Of a stretch of 64,000 nt of DNA, positions 7,113-16,058 are shown one piece after another. Both the position numbers and the translations under genes were made by a program. How positions within the stretch are numbered: the first letter of the stretch is position 1; every line of letters starts with the position of its first letter. The stretch is from Gammaproteobacteria bacterium (GTDB lineage: Bacteria; Pseudomonadota; Gammaproteobacteria; Pseudomonadales; Azotimanducaceae). Location: assembly GCA_026707945.1 (NCBI GenBank), contig JAPOVV010000110.1, forward strand, positions 1-64,000, read 5' to 3'. The notes under the pieces were generated by a model. That model did no database searches. It saw only the letters and a list, made by a program, of their open reading frames with translations, and was not told the DNA's origin.

Positions 7113-8495
7113 CTAGTTTTCGCTAGTACCTTGAGCTTCCGACCCGTCCAATCTTGTAGCCCATCGGGCTGCTTGTTCTCGTAGCGGCGTTGCATCTTCT
7201 ACAAGTACCATGCCCTGTTCAATAGAACGATTCATTGCTTCGTTCCAAGCCGTCACGTAAGTGGCAGAGTCAGGATATAAGGACGAGAGTTGCTCATCGT
7301 CGAAATCGTCCGCTCTACCGTAGAGGAATCCAAACCGCGTACCTGCTTGACGAATGCCGAACCCACTATGAGCGGCGGACGGTACTTCTAAATCGGGCAG
7401 TCGAATACCACCAAGCGCATTGCCTTGAGCATCACGTACAACCTCGGGAATCTGCGAATCTGGGTTTACCTCAATTCGGGGCATCATTGGAGGTGCAATA
7501 CCGTCCTTGATCCATACGTGTAAATGGCGGATGGCCGCGTTATAGACTGGTGAGTACGACAACCAATTCCCACCTGAACCTGGTTCCTCAGGCCTAGCCA
7601 CCGATACGTGCGATGTGCCTGCTACCTCCCAGTACCGAAACCGATCGGAATCCTCTTCTCGAACACCGTAATAGCTGGGAACCTCAGTTTCCGAGTTAAC
7701 GACTATGGTTGGGACATCAAGATCCGCTCGAATCGACGCACGAATGGATCCTCGACTATTACCGCTCATTTCCTGCTCGAACGGGAATACGCGACCAAAG
7801 TCGATGAAGGGGATGTAGCCATCGAATACGTGTTCGACATGATGTACTCCGTTGATGTATGTACGCAACCTCATCGCCGATTGAGATGCTCCGACGGCGA
7901 TCAGCCGTTCGACCGCCAAACCACCCATAGGATCGAGATTACTCTTATCTCGATCTGGACTAAGAGCCTGAGCGACCTGCGTAAATATCGAGTACGAATA
8001 TACGTCACCTGGATGTACCAACGTCTCATATCGCTCGGGGTCCCACGATTTCAGTCCTTGCGGGTCTTGCGGAAAGCCATCGATACCTACTTTTTGCGCG
8101 GATACACCGACCCAGGTGTAACCTCGCAGAGATTCGCCAGCTGCAGATCCAAGTTCAAGCCCAGCTGTAACGTTCAACCAGAAAACGATCACCGTACCGT
8201 TGAAGTTCTCGGGTTCACTTGGTCTCACGACCAGCATACGAGTCTTGAAACCAGCCGTCTTATCCGATCGCTTTGACGTCCATTTGCCGTCTGGTGAGTG
8301 AGTACCTTCTACGAGGTCGTACGCGTTTGCTTCCCCTTCAATGAAGTATTCCTCTGACACATAGCCTAGGTCTGCAACGTCAACTGCCGAAAAAGGCTCG
8401 CCACGTTCCCCGCCTGTGATCGGACCGGTAATCGTTGCGGCGTTTGTAAAACAGCAGCTAACACAAACCGCAAAAAACAACGCCAACTTGCTCAT
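7113..8495 (-). CDS. Secreted alpha/beta-hydrolase domain protein
   Basis: A 460-residue protein starting with a signal peptide (MSKLALFFAVCVSCCFTNAA), so probably periplasmic. The body matches the large alpha/beta hydrolase domain family typified by GTVIVFWLNVTAG, YTWVGVSAQKVGI and VGASQSAMRLRTYIN, in which the Ser of GASQSA is the likely nucleophile. VAGTSHVSVA near residue 300 is a candidate catalytic His. Substrates of this family are mostly unknown, probably esters. Note the ANAATITG cleavage region and the acidic C-terminus. It is monocistronic, with 184 bp free to the RNA ligase upstream. Confidence 0.78.
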   Translation of the reverse strand: MSKLALFFAVCVSCCFTNAATITGPITGGERGEPFSAVDVADLGYVSEEYFIEGEANAYDLVEGTHSPDGKWTSKRSDKTAGFKTRMLVVRPSEPENFNGTVIVFWLNVTAGLELGSAAGESLRGYTWVGVSAQKVGIDGFPQDPQGLKSWDPERYETLVHPGDVYSYSIFTQVAQALSPDRDKSNLDPMGGLAVERLIAVGASQSAMRLRTYINGVHHVEHVFDGYIPFIDFGRVFPFEQEMSGNSRGSIRASIRADLDVPTIVVNSETEVPSYYGVREEDSDRFRYWEVAGTSHVSVARPEEPGSGGNWLSYSPVYNAAIRHLHVWIKDGIAPPMMPRIEVNPDSQIPEVVRDAQGNALGGIRLPDLEVPSAAHSGFGIRQAGTRFGFLYGRADDFDDEQLSSLYPDSATYVTAWNEAMNRSIEQGMVLVEDATPLREQAARWATRLDGSEAQGTSEN

Positions 8496-8678
8496 TCGAC
8501 CATCACTCCTTCGCCTGCCATGACTCTACGTAAAGCGAGCTTTGCAACATATTACGAAAGTCAAGAAGTTGAAATCGCGTTTCAGTTCACGAATCGAACT
8601 CACCTGATTGATTCAACGTCGATGCGTAGCAGGCGCTGACCCTCGCATTTCGAAAGCGTCAGTTGGCATCGAGATCTG

Positions 8679-9731
8679 TTACTGAAACTCGGTCCCTCCC
8701 TTTCGACCTTTGAAGTCGTCCAGCACCCACTTCAACCGTCTCGTGCGGTCTGCGGACGCGACTACCACACCTTCTAGTTGCTTGTGATGCGTACTCCACT
8801 CGGCCGCTCGCTTTACCGTTGTTGCGACCAATTCTTGACGGAATTCGGCTTGTACCACCACGGGCACCATATCGAAGCCGCGTTCCGAGCAGAACACTTC
8901 GAGTTCGTTTTGCGGCAACCACCGTCGATCAATCTTCACGTCGAATACCAGAAAACGCCGCGAGTCAAAATCGTAGTGATAGTCCTGGATGCCAGGTCCA
9001 ACAATCTCGCCAAGCACATGAAAAGAAGAGATACCGATGTTGTCGTTCTCGTCTCGATGAATCGCGTCAAAATGTTTGCGATAGGCTTGCACGTAGAGGT
9101 TTCTCTCATTGTCGGACTCTTCCAGGTCGAAACACATACCCTTGTCCGCAACGCCCTTACTCGACACGATATCCCCTGCATACTCTCTGTCCCAACCCAT
9201 CGCGCAAAAAGTGCCGTGCATCTTCTCAGTAATCACAACCGGTTCATCCTGCTTGAACGTTTGTACTTCGTCGTTCTGAAATTTACGGTAGTTTTCAATA
9301 TCAAAGTGAATCGTGTGGCCGTAGGCATTACGTAGCTTGCCATTCATTATTTGCGGGATTTTCGGTTGGAATTTCTCCACGCCCAATACTGCTGTTAGAT
9401 TCTCTTCGCAGTCGGCGTCCACGTTCAACACAATAGGTTTGCACAGCACAGTCTCCGATATTTCACCGCGCAAACGAATCGGTTTGACGCGATTACCTTT
9501 CGAACCGGCAAGTACGCCTTTTCCGTTCTTCCATAGTCCAAGCGTTTGGAGCAGGTCGTCCGGCAGAATGGCGTGTTCGGGAAACGCAACCACACGCTCA
9601 CCAACCTGGTACAGGTCTTTTTGCACGACTGAACGCGAGCCGTCATCGAGCGTGGCAATCTCGAGCGCGTCTGCATTGTCGTGTTCGCTGATACCCGCTA
9701 CGGTGCGAATTCTGACTTCAAACAGGCTCAC
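8679..9731 (-). CDS. ATP-dependent RNA ligase, Rnl5 (Deinococcus DraRnl) type
   Basis: A 350-residue protein with an N-terminal OB-like module (about 1-120) and a C-terminal nucleotidyltransferase domain, the order seen in Deinococcus radiodurans RNA ligase. Motif I is EKMHGTF with the adenylated Lys170. FHVLGEIVG fits motif III, LEGVVVAS motif IV and RLKWVL motif V. Such ligases seal 3'-OH/5'-phosphate RNA nicks, in the known case best when the 3'-OH strand sits on a duplex. It is the last of four minus-strand genes that follow a toxin-antitoxin pair and a ParA-like ATPase (230-bp gap), which hints at repair of RNA cut by a toxin. That link is inference. Confidence 0.82.
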   Translation of the reverse strand: MSLFEVRIRTVAGISEHDNADALEIATLDDGSRSVVQKDLYQVGERVVAFPEHAILPDDLLQTLGLWKNGKGVLAGSKGNRVKPIRLRGEISETVLCKPIVLNVDADCEENLTAVLGVEKFQPKIPQIMNGKLRNAYGHTIHFDIENYRKFQNDEVQTFKQDEPVVITEKMHGTFCAMGWDREYAGDIVSSKGVADKGMCFDLEESDNERNLYVQAYRKHFDAIHRDENDNIGISSFHVLGEIVGPGIQDYHYDFDSRRFLVFDVKIDRRWLPQNELEVFCSERGFDMVPVVVQAEFRQELVATTVKRAAEWSTHHKQLEGVVVASADRTRRLKWVLDDFKGRKGGTEFQ

Positions 9732-9961
9732 GCCGACTTCTCCTTATTGGGATGTTGCTATGTTCGACCCTATTATCAAATGAAAAACGGCAACTGCCAG
9801 AACGAATTTCGCAACAATGTACTTATGGTTTGAGTTCGACTATTAGCGATGTTTTCACATCATGAACGTTACGTTCGTGAAGCCGATTCTGACTATGGTC
9901 TTCCTAACCATCCGTACGGTGCAGATCAAGTCGAGCGTCACAATTCATGCTCCTTCGTGAC

Positions 9962-10780
9962 TCACGAATTGCCGCCCGCGATTAGATCAGTTATTTTCTG
10001 GTATTCAAGAGCTAAGCGACTGTTCGGCCTCTCTACCGCGAATACTGTTTGCCGCAATAACTGAAAACTCTCGTAGTGATGAATCGTCAGCAACTCCCCA
10101 ATACCCAGCTGATCTTCGAACCGGTGTCTGAAGTCATCAAGGATGCCGTCCTCGTCATACATGCTCGGTACCGCTGCCATCACGAAATCCAACTCAATAT
10201 TCTTTCGTCGGACGGTAGGCGATTCGGCTCGGATTTGGGAGACAATCTGCTTTAAGCCATAGAGATTCTGCGCGTTCGGCGAAAAGAACGCCAACACGTA
10301 ATCAGCGAGCTGTCGCGTACAAATCCCGACCGTACTCGCGAATCCACTACAGCAGTCGATTAGTACGTAGTCCGGTTCGATCTCGATCGCCCATTGCGCT
10401 TTCATATCCTCAAACAGACGGAATCCATCTCGTTTCTCGTATAGATCAAACCAATTAATACGCGCCATTTTCGCAGCGTAATTTGGATTTCCTTCACCTG
10501 ACAGCATCACGAGAATGCTCGCATTGGACTTGGTCTGCGCGACATAGTCTCCCACCCCTGGGGCCGAATCGAAGTTCAGAAAGTGATGAACATAGTCGAC
10601 AATCCCAGGGAGACTTAAGCCTGAGTTCAAGTATCCAAACGAACCTAGCCCAGGTGATTCGAGGTCGAAATCAACGACAAGCACCCGATAACCTTTGTCA
10701 GCCAACTGCGCCGCAACGTTGACAAGCGCAAGGGTTCGCCCGACGCCGCCTTTAAAGCCGTAGAAAGTACAGACTCGCAA
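9962..10780 (-). CDS. ParA/MinD-like ATPase with KGGVGRT P-loop
   Basis: A 272-residue SIMIBI-class ATPase. The deviant Walker A is GFKGGVGRT (residues 8-16), where Arg replaces the usual second Lys, as in the KGGVGR subfamily. VLVVDFDLESPGLG is the A' motif and PDYVLIDCCSGF the Walker B. The C-terminal half has no DNA-binding domain. It begins at TTG 2 nt after the antitoxin stop, so the two are coupled. In ParA-type pairs the small upstream partner is a DNA-binding protein, and here that is the zinc-finger/HTH antitoxin. The function is unknown; regulation of the toxin pair or a defence role is possible. Confidence 0.78.
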   Translation of the reverse strand: MRVCTFYGFKGGVGRTLALVNVAAQLADKGYRVLVVDFDLESPGLGSFGYLNSGLSLPGIVDYVHHFLNFDSAPGVGDYVAQTKSNASILVMLSGEGNPNYAAKMARINWFDLYEKRDGFRLFEDMKAQWAIEIEPDYVLIDCCSGFASTVGICTRQLADYVLAFFSPNAQNLYGLKQIVSQIRAESPTVRRKNIELDFVMAAVPSMYDEDGILDDFRHRFEDQLGIGELLTIHHYESFQLLRQTVFAVERPNSRLALEYQKITDLIAGGNS

Positions 10781-10782
10781 AT

Positions 10783-11349
10783 CTACGTGGTTTTTGTCAC
10801 TGGCATGAGCCTAAAACCAATTCGTGCACCGATTGAGGTGTCAATATCGGCCAGTCCTGGAAATCTGTTTTGCTCTGGTTCGTCACTTGTTTCGTCTCGT
10901 GATACCAAGCTGTCCTTTAGCATAGGAACGACAGACTTCAAGTGGTAGATGCCGTCCTGTATTGACAGAAGTCGTAGATAACGATCGTAGGCGAGCGATT
11001 GCACCCCTTCGCCTCGTTCCCATCTACCAAGAGATGCTTCACCGATGCCGGTCAATTCTGAGAACTCAGCGCGACTCAGTCCGTGTCCTTCTCGAATGTC
11101 TCTAATTTCACGAGGAGAGAGTGCACCCAAATGTCTGCAAAGGGCTTCGTGGCGCAATTTGTTCGCGTACACACTCAGCGTATCGAAACCGCAATTCACG
11201 CAGGTGTGTACCGGCAACTCGACAGGAAACCTCTGAGATTCCTCGCCTTCGCCATACACGTATTCGGTCTCTTGCCACGCACTTTCCAGTCTCCCACCGC
11301 AATCGGGACAGATCCCATCGAACGGCTCAAGGTAATCGTGCTTACTCAT
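10783..11349 (-). CDS. MqsA-like antitoxin: YgiT-type zinc finger plus HTH
   Basis: A protein of 188 residues. The N-terminal domain has two CxxC pairs, Cys14/Cys17 (ICPDCGG) and Cys50/Cys53 (TCVNCGF), the zinc finger typical of MqsA/YgiT antitoxins. It is followed by an HTH_3-type DNA-binding domain (ALSPREIRDIREGHGLSRAEFSELTGIG, then LGRWERGEG). The ~75-residue C-terminal tail is unusual for MqsA, which ends soon after the HTH, and may contact the following ATPase. I choose ATG 11349 because GGAG lies 8 nt upstream. It lies 21 bp after the toxin-like gene and 2 nt before the ATPase gene. Autoregulation through the palindrome at 11761 is likely. Confidence 0.82.
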   Translation of the reverse strand: MSKHDYLEPFDGICPDCGGRLESAWQETEYVYGEGEESQRFPVELPVHTCVNCGFDTLSVYANKLRHEALCRHLGALSPREIRDIREGHGLSRAEFSELTGIGEASLGRWERGEGVQSLAYDRYLRLLSIQDGIYHLKSVVPMLKDSLVSRDETSDEPEQNRFPGLADIDTSIGARIGFRLMPVTKTT

Positions 11350-11370
11350 TTCGGACACTCCGATATCTTT

Positions 11371-11730
11371 CTATTGATTGCTTAATACGGAGTAGTGAAA
11401 ACTTCGTCCCACAACCGAATTACGGACGATTTCCAGCTTGACATACAGCAACGGGTCTTCGCTCGCAATTTTGATATACATCACGTAGCCTCTAGCCCCT
11501 TGTGGTTGTCTCAATATGACTTGCTCAACGCAATGTCCTGCTTGGAGTTTCTCCGTAATCAACGTTCAAGCCCCGTCATCGGTGAAATAGCCGAATAGAC
11601 CACCAGACGGATCTCGTACGCGCTCGGGATGCCAATCCGTAGGTCGATCCCTAGTGAATCTGCTGTCGCGGCGTTCCGGAGTCTTCGATAATCGAATCAA
11701 CTCCTTTCGAATTTCGTCCAAAATGCTCAT
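11371..11730 (-). pseudogene. Toxin-like gene of the TA pair, interrupted by an in-frame TGA
   Basis: From ATG 11730 the frame runs MSILDEIRKELIRLSK... to GYFTDDGA, meets TGA at 11568-11566 (codon 55), and continues in the same frame TLITEKLQAGHCVEQVIL...YVKLEIVRNSVVGRSFHYS to a stop at 11371: 119 codons in all. The C-terminal YVKLEI-GRSFHYS strand and the position before an MqsA-like antitoxin suggest an MqsR-like or related small toxin; the family is not certain. A Trp is plausible at the TGA (TGG to TGA), which would make this a silenced toxin. Selenocysteine is less likely because no CxxC or other redox motif surrounds it. Translation could also restart at TTG 11562. Confidence 0.6.
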
Positions 11731-12110
11731 CTGGACTATACCTTTAAAAACAAAGACGGAAAGATCATATGATCTTGACTTTAGATTAATGGGAGTATTT
11801 TATCAATCGTCATATCAATTGATACGAAACTTTAAGAGGTTTTTCTCATTCAGTGCAGCAAGTTGGCGCAACCACACTATCGAGGCAACTTCGGGAATGC
11901 ATCAAGACACAGATTGAAAGGCTCAAACACTCTAAGTGCTTTATCGAAGTGAAAATCTGCGTGATTACGAAATATCCAGTTGGTACTTAAAGCGATCAAT
12001 GCGATTTCATCGATGATCTAACGTCAAAATTAGTACCTATACGCTAATTCCCAGCGTTGACCCGAGCCTTTTGTCAAGGTAGTCGACGGAAATCAATTGT
12101 TGCACGTCAA
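11731..12110. other. AT-rich regulatory region between the TA locus and the HAD gene
   Basis: The 380 bp between the divergent toxin and HAD genes are clearly more AT-rich than the coding sequence around them. They contain the 16-bp palindrome at 11761 and a second, 12-bp palindrome TATCAATTGATA at 11813-11824. No credible coding frame was found. Both promoters should lie here. Confidence 0.55.
11761..11776. promoter_or_regulatory. Perfect 16-bp palindrome, candidate antitoxin operator
   Basis: AAGATCATATGATCTT is a perfect inverted repeat 31 bp upstream of the toxin-like ATG, in AT-rich DNA where the TA promoter is expected. HTH antitoxins usually bind such palindromes in their own promoter. 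Assignment to this antitoxin is inference. Confidence 0.45.
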
Positions 12111-12758
12111 ATGAGTCGTTACACCCACATTCTCTTCGACCACGATGGCGTACTCGTGAACACCGAGCCACTTTACTTCCGTGCAACCCAGGAGTGCGTC
12201 GCCGATTTAGGCGTCGATCTCCGTTTGGGCGACTATTTAGCGATGATGGCAGAAGGCAAAAACGCTTGGGAACTTGCTCGGCGAAGTGGCGCCAATGAAA
12301 GCGCGATCGACCAAGCAAGGTACCGGCGCAATTCTCGATATCGCGAGTTACTTAATTCTGAGCCGATCGATATCGAAGGCGTTGACGAGGTACTTGCCGA
12401 ACTCTCGCGCTGCTATCGCATTGCGATCGTTACCACTGCACTACGTGAAGATTTCGAATTGATCCATCGAGGTCGAGACATCGTTTCGAATGTAGATTTT
12501 GTATTGACGCGCGATGCGTACAGCAACAGCAAGCCACACCCGGATCCATACCTCGCAGCTCTCGACAGGTTCAGAATCAGTCCCGAAGTCGCACTCGCCG
12601 TGGAGGATTCTCAACGCGGATTAACGGCTGCAATTGCGGCAGGACTCGACTGTGTCGTCGTACACAACGAATTTACCACTACCCAAGATCTATCTCAAGC
12701 AACTTATCACATCGATCACCTTAAAGACCTACTTCCGCATGTACTGAGGCAAAGGTAA
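12111..12758 (+). CDS. HAD-superfamily hydrolase (beta-phosphoglucomutase/phosphoglycolate phosphatase-like)
   Basis: A protein of 215 residues with all HAD motifs: FDHDGVLVNTEPL (motif I, where the second Asp is the acid/base and the first position after F is the nucleophile Asp), AIVTTALR (motif II), KPHPDPY (motif III Lys) and VEDSQRG (motif IV). A helical cap domain lies between motifs I and II, as in subclass IA phosphatases and phosphomutases. The usual DxDG reads DHDG here, so the second position is His but both key Asp are kept. ATG 12111 is preferred, because the open frame to 12057 adds residues unlike the family. Confidence 0.85.
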   Translation: MSRYTHILFDHDGVLVNTEPLYFRATQECVADLGVDLRLGDYLAMMAEGKNAWELARRSGANESAIDQARYRRNSRYRELLNSEPIDIEGVDEVLAELSRCYRIAIVTTALREDFELIHRGRDIVSNVDFVLTRDAYSNSKPHPDPYLAALDRFRISPEVALAVEDSQRGLTAAIAAGLDCVVVHNEFTTTQDLSQATYHIDHLKDLLPHVLRQR

Positions 12759-12801
12759 AGGCTTTTAGCATGCTAGTCGAGTAGCTTCGGCATCGAACTG
12801 A

Positions 12802-14415
12802 ATCCACGCCACGAGTGGCGAACCACAGCTCTCAGACGTCGCGATCAACAACGGCAAAGTAACCGAAGTCGGTAAGATCGAATTTACGGGAAAATCAGAA
12901 TTTGACGCTGACGGTCTGACTGTCACGCCTGGCTTTATAGATCTCCATACTCATCTCGACGCGCAGATCGGTTGGGATCGAGATTTGACTCCTGTGTCTT
13001 GGCACGGCGTAACCACCGCTTTGATGGGGAACTGTGGCGTGATATTTGCACCATGTAAATCTACCGACCGCGAACTCTTAGCCGGGATGATGGAAACTGT
13101 CGAGGACATTCCTCGCCAATCGATTCTGACAGGACTCCCATGGGACTGGGAGGACTACGGCGAGTATCTCGATTCAGTTGACCGGCTAGGTCCTGGAATC
13201 AATCTCGCTGGAATGATTGGGCATGGCGCACTCCGTTTTTATGTCATGGGTGAGCGCGTTGTTGAGGAGGATTCCACCGAAGACGAGCAGAAAACCATGG
13301 CACAGATCGTTGCCACGGCGATCGAACGGGGCGCGGTTGGTTTCTCAACCAATCGATATGAGAATCACCGTTTACCTGATGGTCGCCCAATCCCAGGAAC
13401 TTTTGCAAGCGTCCGGGAACTGTAGCTCATTGGTCATGAAGTCGGCAAAAGGAACGCGCTTTTTCAGAGCGTGGTCATGGACTGGGATCACATTCGATAC
13501 GTCGTCGACAGAGCCAAACCTCGAATGTTGTTTAACTAAACGCTATCTGGCGTTCGCGACGATGAATCCGGGTATCGTCTTCGACGTGAAGTTGACGAGC
13601 TGGCACAAGGTCGCGATGTATCGGGAGTAGCACAAGTGCGAGGTGCAGGGGTGCTCTTGGGTTTCGAAGCGATGGTTCCGTTCCGCGGCGAAGCCTGGAA
13701 TATGCTCAGAGAATTAAAACTCCAAGACAAGGTCGCTGCCATCCAAGACGAACAGTTTCGGCAGCGTTTAGTCGACGAAGTGCGAGAGTCCAAACGCAAT
13801 TGGCCGGACCGGGAATGGGTGTTTTGTCTGGGTAACGATGAATCGCCCGATCACAGTATGGGTGATCACAATCAGTTAATGCGGATGGCCGAACGAGCAA
13901 ATGAACATTGGTGCGAAACACTTTTGCGGTTAACCGCGGAATCGAACGGCAGAGTTTTGTTCAATGTCGTTGAAGAAAACCAGAATCTCAAAGCACTCGG
14001 CGATATGTTTGACGGCGGTCTTGTCTTTCCCGGCGTAGGTGATGCTGGCGCGCACGTGACGTATGTCATGGATGCCGGATGGGCAACATTCGTGTTGGCA
14101 TGTTGGATTCGTGAGAAAGGTCTGTTCTCGATGGGTGAAGGCATTCGTCGCTTGACCAGCGCTCCAGCGAGAATCTTGGGATTAACCGACCGCGGCGCGT
14201 TGAAACCAGGTAATTGGGCAGATATCAACATTTTTGACGCGGACAAAGTCGCAGAGGCATATCCCCATCGCGCACATGATTTTCCAGGTGGTGCGCCACG
14301 GCTTACACAACCAAGCATCGGATACAAAGCAACGCTCGTCAACGGTCAGTTCAATGTACTAAACGGCACATCTACCGACACGCATGCGGGTAAGGTACTA
14401 CGACACGCTAGCTGA
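12802..14415 (+). pseudogene. N-acyl-D-amino-acid deacylase (D-aminoacylase) pseudogene
   Basis: One reading frame carries a recognisable amidohydrolase from SDVAINNGKVTEVG through TPGFIDLHTHLDAQ (metal-binding HxH), WHGVTTALMGNCGV, and on to GLTDRGALKPGNWADINIFD. It is broken by TAG at 13423-13425 (after VREL) and TAA at 13537-13539 (between MLFN and TLSGVRDD). The N-terminus is also lost: an in-frame TGA lies at 12799-12801 and no start codon fits the domain. Family members are about 550 residues and release free D-amino acids from N-acyl-D-amino acids. Two different stop codons at non-catalytic positions mark plain decay. The longest intact fragment is 13636-14415. Confidence 0.85.
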
Positions 14416-14493
14416 AAATATGCACAGTGAAGGATTTGGCTCTAACAGCGCCGCCTGACTCTGAATTTCGTTTCGTATTAATCGAGCAATACC

Positions 14494-14907
14494 ATGGAAG
14501 TCAAAAACCAAGTCTCACCGGACATGCAGGTCGCGATGGATTTCTTCTCTCAACCAGAAGATGGACCGTTTGTGATGCTGAATCTACTCAAGTTCAAGGA
14601 AAAACCCGAATACGATGACGATTCAGATGCCGAATCTAGTGGACGCCACGCCTATCAACGTTATGGTCAAGTTGTTTCGCAGTGCATCCAAGAGATTGGC
14701 GGACGCGTGATCTTTAGTGGCTTTGTTACGGGATTGCTACTCGGTGAGATTGAGGAAAACTGGGACATGGTCGCGTTGGTCGAATATCCATCGCTCGAGG
14801 CTTTTCGAAGAATGACTGCCCTCCCTGAATTCATCGAAGCTTCAAAACACCGTAGCGCGGGGCTTGCCGGTCAGCTCAACATCAAGGTTAAACCCACAGC
14901 TGCCTGA
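14494..14907 (+). CDS. DUF1330-like (dimeric alpha/beta barrel) protein
   Basis: A 137-residue protein with the DUF1330 pattern: GPFVMLNLLKFKEKP near the N-terminus, AYQRYGQVVSQCIQEIGGRVIFSG in the middle and DMVALVEYPSLEAFRRMTALPEF before the C-terminal helix. The fold is a ferredoxin-like dimeric barrel. The biochemical function is unknown. It starts 79 bp after the D-aminoacylase relic and could once have been transcribed with it. Confidence 0.78.
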   Translation: MEVKNQVSPDMQVAMDFFSQPEDGPFVMLNLLKFKEKPEYDDDSDAESSGRHAYQRYGQVVSQCIQEIGGRVIFSGFVTGLLLGEIEENWDMVALVEYPSLEAFRRMTALPEFIEASKHRSAGLAGQLNIKVKPTAA

Positions 14908-14918
14908 GAAGATTTGTC

Positions 14919-15818
14919 TCATTCTGATGACTGAGAATCGACGAGTCGCCAGGTAACACCACAAATATCCAATGAGTCGAACATCTTTCGACCGCCCGGC
15001 ACAGACCACAGATCAACACCCACAACACCAATTCTGCCATTTGAGGTCGGCTCGATGAAACGCATCGTTTGTCCCGCCGCTAGATGAAGTACCCCTGGTT
15101 GATCTTCGTCAATCCAGCACCCCGCACCTAACCCCCTGCTCCATCGAGCGCAAACCTCTGTCGGGTCCGCATCCCGAGGCGCAATTTCAACCGCGGCGAA
15201 ACCAGTCGTCACGCCACCGTGCGGTCGCGAATCTACATCTTTCTGCCAAGAATTACCCGCGGGAAAGTAGGCACCTTTATTTCGCGGGAAATCGCTCTGC
15301 CCAGGCCAATTTTCCTGAATTTCTGCAAGCGTACCGAAGTCGTGAGGATGGAACTGCACGTTTACACCAGCAACTGAATCTTCGTTCTTTGGAAGCGATT
15401 CGCCCAACACGTAATTTCTCGATTTCATGTCCGCAAATCCTGAACCGGGTGACCCCGGACATTCGATCAAGCCGCCAGATACCATACCGATGGCGCTACC
15501 TTGCGCAGCCATCGAACGTGAAGCTACCGAAACATCGGGTACCTGGACAATCGCCATGTATCCACAGTCGCCGTTTCGTTCTAGCAGTCTCGTCTGGGTA
15601 GTGGAATTCTTCCATGCGCCATCAGAAGGGCAAACCGTCTCAAGAAACGAATCTCCTAAACGAATGTGCGTGTTGGTTAGATTTCCACCCGCCGCCATAT
15701 TCGGATCTCGAAACACAACGTTTGCATCGAATGCCGCACACAGTAAATTCGAAGTCCACTCAAGATCGTACGCCAACAGACAAATCTGTCGAAGGCGCAA
15801 CACGGGATTTACGGTCAC
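14919..15818 (-). CDS. VOC/glyoxalase-like domain protein
   Basis: A protein of 299 residues made of two VOC modules. The first (about 5-135) reads LRLRQICLLAYDLEWTSNLL, DPNMAAGGNLTNTHIRLGD and FLETVCPSDG; CGYMAIVQVPD follows. The second begins near residue 195 (GVTTGFAAVEIAPRDAD). Metal ligands of active VOC enzymes (His or Glu at the strand starts) are not obvious, so it may be a non-catalytic or divergent member. The gene converges with the DUF1330 gene with only 11 bp between the stops. Exact function unknown. Confidence 0.72.
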   Translation of the reverse strand: MTVNPVLRLRQICLLAYDLEWTSNLLCAAFDANVVFRDPNMAAGGNLTNTHIRLGDSFLETVCPSDGAWKNSTTQTRLLERNGDCGYMAIVQVPDVSVASRSMAAQGSAIGMVSGGLIECPGSPGSGFADMKSRNYVLGESLPKNEDSVAGVNVQFHPHDFGTLAEIQENWPGQSDFPRNKGAYFPAGNSWQKDVDSRPHGGVTTGFAAVEIAPRDADPTEVCARWSRGLGAGCWIDEDQPGVLHLAAGQTMRFIEPTSNGRIGVVGVDLWSVPGGRKMFDSLDICGVTWRLVDSQSSE

Positions 15819-16058
15819 AAGGAATCAACCAAACTACGAAGCCTTGAATCATAGGTGCGAGGCTAGCTACGTCCGCCTTTGTGTAGATGGAGACCCATTT
15901 GATGAAACTTGATGTCGACTCTTTTTCATTCCCGCTTGCCGATAACAGAGGCGACGAGCTAACATTTCGCGATAATGCGCGCATAGAACATCAATGAGAA
16001 AAGGTGAACTTCGTAACTAACAAGCCTCATTTCTCTCGATTCATCGACTCTCGTGGTT
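15819..16058. other. Divergent intergenic region upstream of ppx
   Basis: About 240 bp separate the divergently transcribed VOC gene and ppx. No open frame or RNA gene was recognised; it should hold the two promoters, but I cannot name convincing -35/-10 elements. Confidence 0.4.

Noticed and set aside
3206-11568. UGA reassigned to Trp (genetic code 4)
   Set aside because: TGA is used as a normal stop in many genes of this window, for example the genes ending at 341, 3170 and 20418. Two internal TGA codons are not enough to change the code.
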